A stretch of 30,772 nucleotides of DNA from UBA10205 sp964373815. Its GTDB lineage: Archaea; Iainarchaeota; Iainarchaeia; Iainarchaeales; Iainarchaeaceae. Where the stretch lies: assembly GCA_964373815.1 (NCBI GenBank), contig CAYJWI010000015.1, positions 1-30,772 on the forward strand, in the 5' to 3' direction. Positions 29,370-30,772 of this stretch are shown here, one piece after another. The first letter of the stretch is position 1. Every line of letters starts with the position of its first letter. The notes beneath the pieces are model-generated. The model was not told the DNA's origin. It saw nothing but the letters and a program-made list of their open reading frames with translations, and ran no database searches. Made by a program: the position numbers and the translations under genes.

Positions 29370-29545
29370 TATGGAAAGCGAACCATAGTTGCCAGCTTTT
29401 GGTGCAAAACCGGTTGGCCCTATGAGGCGTTTTTCAAACGTGATGACTCTACAGTTTTGGAACTGTGGCTAAGTGGGATAATTGGCCGCCAAAAAAAATA
29501 GCGGCGAGTCTGGCGCAATATATTGCAGTTGCCCTAACGGCAAAA
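29370..29545. other. Hairpin-rich intergenic region, possible non-coding RNA
   Basis: The 438-base gap between the surface operon and the gene at 29703 has no credible gene. It contains a TTTTATAT element near 29370 on the plus strand, then a run of structures: an 8-base-pair stem CTACAGTT/AACTGTGG with a TTGG loop (29449-29468), GCCGC/GCGGC around an A-rich loop (29485-29505), the perfect palindrome GCAATATATTGC (29515-29526), and TTGCC/GGCAA (29529-29543) followed by an A run. The array could be a transcribed small RNA or a regulatory leader. The family is not recognised. Confidence 0.35.
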
Positions 29546-29702
29546 AATTTCATGGTCTGCATTGCCCAATATAATAATATAAAAATGAAATAAATTTAAT
29601 TTGCAGGTATTTACGGTCATTTATTCTAGCAAAATGGTTTTTAAAGAGATTCCGGGGTTTTCCTATAAAATCCGTAAAGGACTGATTCAGGGGGTTGAAA
29701 AA

Positions 29703-30116
29703 ATGGTAGTTCAAGTGCAAGTAGGCCTTGTCCCGGTCGTGGTTTCCGCGGTCGTGGCAATGGTTGTAGGGATGCTCTGGTATGGGCCTCTCTTCGGCAA
29801 GAAGTGGATGGCGCTCATGGGCATAAAGAGCGTGAACATGGAAGCGAAGAAGAGCGAAATGCCAAAGTCAATGGCAATCGGCTTTGTCGCAGCCCTTGTG
29901 ACCGCATACATGATAGGCGTAGTGGTCAAGCTCTCGCAGGCTGCAAGCGCGGCCGATGGCGCAGTGATTGGCGGCCTCACCTGGCTCGGCTTTGTGGCGA
30001 CAATAACCCTTGGCTCAGTGCTATGGGAAGGGAAGTCAGTCGAGCTCTACGCGCTAAACAACGCGCACCACTTGGTGGTGTTCGCAATAACCGGCGCAAT
30101 ACTCGCAACAATGTAA
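29703..30116 (+). CDS. DUF1761-like small membrane protein
   Basis: From the ATG at 29703 the product has 137 residues and four membrane helices: VGLVPVVVSAVVAMVVGMLW, SMAIGFVAALVTAYMIGVVV, AVIGGLTWLGFVATITLGSV and HHLVVFAITGAILATM. The first helix is followed by YGPLFGKKWMALMG, the signature of DUF1761 proteins, whose function is unknown. The frame is open 34 codons further upstream, but those codons are A+T-rich and poorly protein-like, and GGGGG lies about ten bases before the chosen ATG. Monocistronic, followed by a hairpin terminator. Confidence 0.82.
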   Translation: MVVQVQVGLVPVVVSAVVAMVVGMLWYGPLFGKKWMALMGIKSVNMEAKKSEMPKSMAIGFVAALVTAYMIGVVVKLSQAASAADGAVIGGLTWLGFVATITLGSVLWEGKSVELYALNNAHHLVVFAITGAILATM

Positions 30117-30127
30117 AAGGTTTTCAT

Positions 30128-30158
30128 GCGGCTTTTGCCGCGCTTTTTATCTTTTTTT
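30128..30158 (+). terminator. Hairpin followed by T runs
   Basis: GCGGC-TTTT-GCCGC (30128-30141) is followed by TTTTT and then TTTTTTT. It stands 12 bases after the stop of the DUF1761-like gene. Archaeal termination relies mainly on T runs, and both are present. Confidence 0.6.
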
Positions 30159-30163
30159 AATTT

Positions 30164-30258
30164 TCATCCGCCGTGCACTATTTCTATGACGTCGCGGTTC
30201 TGAAGCTCGTGCTCTTTTCCAATCAGCTGCCTTGTCTTTGAGTTATTTATCCCAGTTA
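30164..30258 (-). pseudogene. C-terminal remnant of a TGS-domain GTPase
   Basis: On the minus strand the short frame ends in SKTRQLIGKEHELQNRDVIE then IVHGG and a stop. The pattern 'rvGkdHeLkdgDViei' is that of the last strand pair of TGS domains, found at the C-terminus of DRG/Obg-related and YchF-like GTPases. Nothing of the GTPase itself is seen upstream; instead the A+T-rich gene at 30256-30759 abuts in another frame. The remnant is only about 30 residues, so the assignment is tentative. The terminal Gly-Gly could also suggest a ThiS/MoaD-like end. Confidence 0.4.
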
Positions 30259-30759
30259 TTTTATTAGAATTTTTAGTTCTGTGCTCACATTTTCTGGTTG
30301 AAGTGCTTTTATCGTTGCGTGGATATAACACGGTTGCTTATTTAGGAAAGTATTCTTGTCCAATTCCGTGAACCCAGGCCTAGTTTTAAAAGGAATCCAT
30401 TCGTCAATTCTCAATTCAAGAGGATTCTTATTAGTATCCGGACTCAAGGAACCGCTCCATTGTATGTGTTTCCCTCCACAGATTGTTTCAAACGGGTAAT
30501 CAAAATCCAAATATATATTTGAGCGGCCACTATTCCTAATCCAAACATAAGGCGGCTCATTTATAGAGAGTGGCTGGAAAGAGGGAATCGCATCTATTTT
30601 AGGGGTTTTGTAAAACTCTTGAGCGGCTAAATACAAGGAAACCACTGCGATTCCCACAGTTAAACTGGTGGAAATAATGGCAAGCCAAAAGTTGATGGCT
30701 ACCTGATATTCTTTTAACTTTTCATTTTCTTGTTTAAGCCATCTCTTAAGATTTGTCAT
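30256..30759 (-). CDS. Hypothetical protein with one membrane helix
   Basis: From the ATG at 30759 the product has 167 residues: a basic N-terminus (TNLKRWLKQENEKLKEYQ), one membrane helix at about 22-46 (INFWLAIISTSLTVGIAVVSLYL), then an external domain of mixed strands with two Cys (ETICGGKHIQWSG; KQPCYIHATIKALQ). A TTG four codons earlier at 30771, at the window edge, is an alternative start. Codons are A+T-rich compared with most of the window, and the stop lies at the join with a TGS-domain remnant, so it may be a newcomer. No family is recognised. Confidence 0.65.
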   Translation of the reverse strand: MTNLKRWLKQENEKLKEYQVAINFWLAIISTSLTVGIAVVSLYLAAQEFYKTPKIDAIPSFQPLSINEPPYVWIRNSGRSNIYLDFDYPFETICGGKHIQWSGSLSPDTNKNPLELRIDEWIPFKTRPGFTELDKNTFLNKQPCYIHATIKALQPENVSTELKILIK

Positions 30760-30772
30760 ATATACCAACAAC

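Noticed and set aside
29435..29480. Possible box C/D guide RNA, because GTGATGA (29440-29446) matches a C box
   Set aside because: No D box CTGA follows within the usual length, and no C'/D' pair was found.
1..30772. CRISPR array, insertion sequence or integrase
   Set aside because: No regularly spaced repeats, transposase or recombinase signatures were seen on either strand.

Overview
The window is archaeal. It carries an archaeal fibrillarin/Nop5 pair, an archaeal-type glycyl-tRNA synthetase, a tRNA-Thr with a bulge-helix-bulge intron, and TATA boxes about 29-33 bases upstream of many start codons, as in leaderless archaeal transcription. The small proteome style (winged-helix pairs, PIN and RHH toxin-antitoxin modules, a huge Asn-rich secreted protein, tRNA-dependent Asn synthesis with a bacterial-type AspRS) suggests a DPANN-like or other uncultivated lineage. 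That placement is inference. Base composition is mixed: most genes are G+C-rich, with A+T-rich patches at about 15.6-18.2 kb and at the right end.

Layout. At 0.2-4.0 kb on the minus strand lies a translation and RNA-modification cluster: glyS, then a Nop5 without its usual N-terminal domain but with a long Arg/Gly tail, then flpA. An intron-containing tRNA-Thr follows. From 4.2 to 7.5 kb are a tiny basic protein, a membrane-anchored Ig-like protein, a small lumazine/riboflavin-synthase-like protein transcribed from a shared promoter, and a coiled-coil protein. From 7.6 to 9.4 kb a RelE/RHH module and a VapBC module, each with a palindromic operator, flank a CDA-fold deaminase. A metallo-beta-lactamase RNA-processing-type protein and a membrane-anchored hypothetical follow.

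From 11.3 to 18.8 kb is the tRNA-dependent asparagine pathway: aspS-gatC-gatA-suhB packed as an operon, then an A+T-rich insert (regulator remnant, 42-residue ORF, LAGLIDADG endonuclease), then gatB with its own promoter. The AspRS is bacterial-type and carries a His associated with non-discriminating enzymes. It would therefore make Asp-tRNA(Asn), which GatCAB amidates.

From 18.9 to 23.2 kb are a secreted PLD-fold lipoprotein, a DUF4143-type ATPase, an orphan antitoxin-like protein, a membrane protein next to a tandem winged-helix regulator, tRNA-Ile(GAU), an SMR-type transporter, tRNA-Gln(UUG) and a small basic protein. From 23.3 to 29.3 kb is a two-gene surface operon: a 1480-residue secreted protein with about 60 Asp-x-Asn motifs, translationally coupled to a 507-residue membrane-anchored protein with a Thr-rich stalk. 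The right end has a hairpin-rich intergenic region, a DUF1761-like membrane protein, a TGS-domain remnant and an A+T-rich membrane-anchored hypothetical.

No rRNA, CRISPR array, transposase or integrase was seen.
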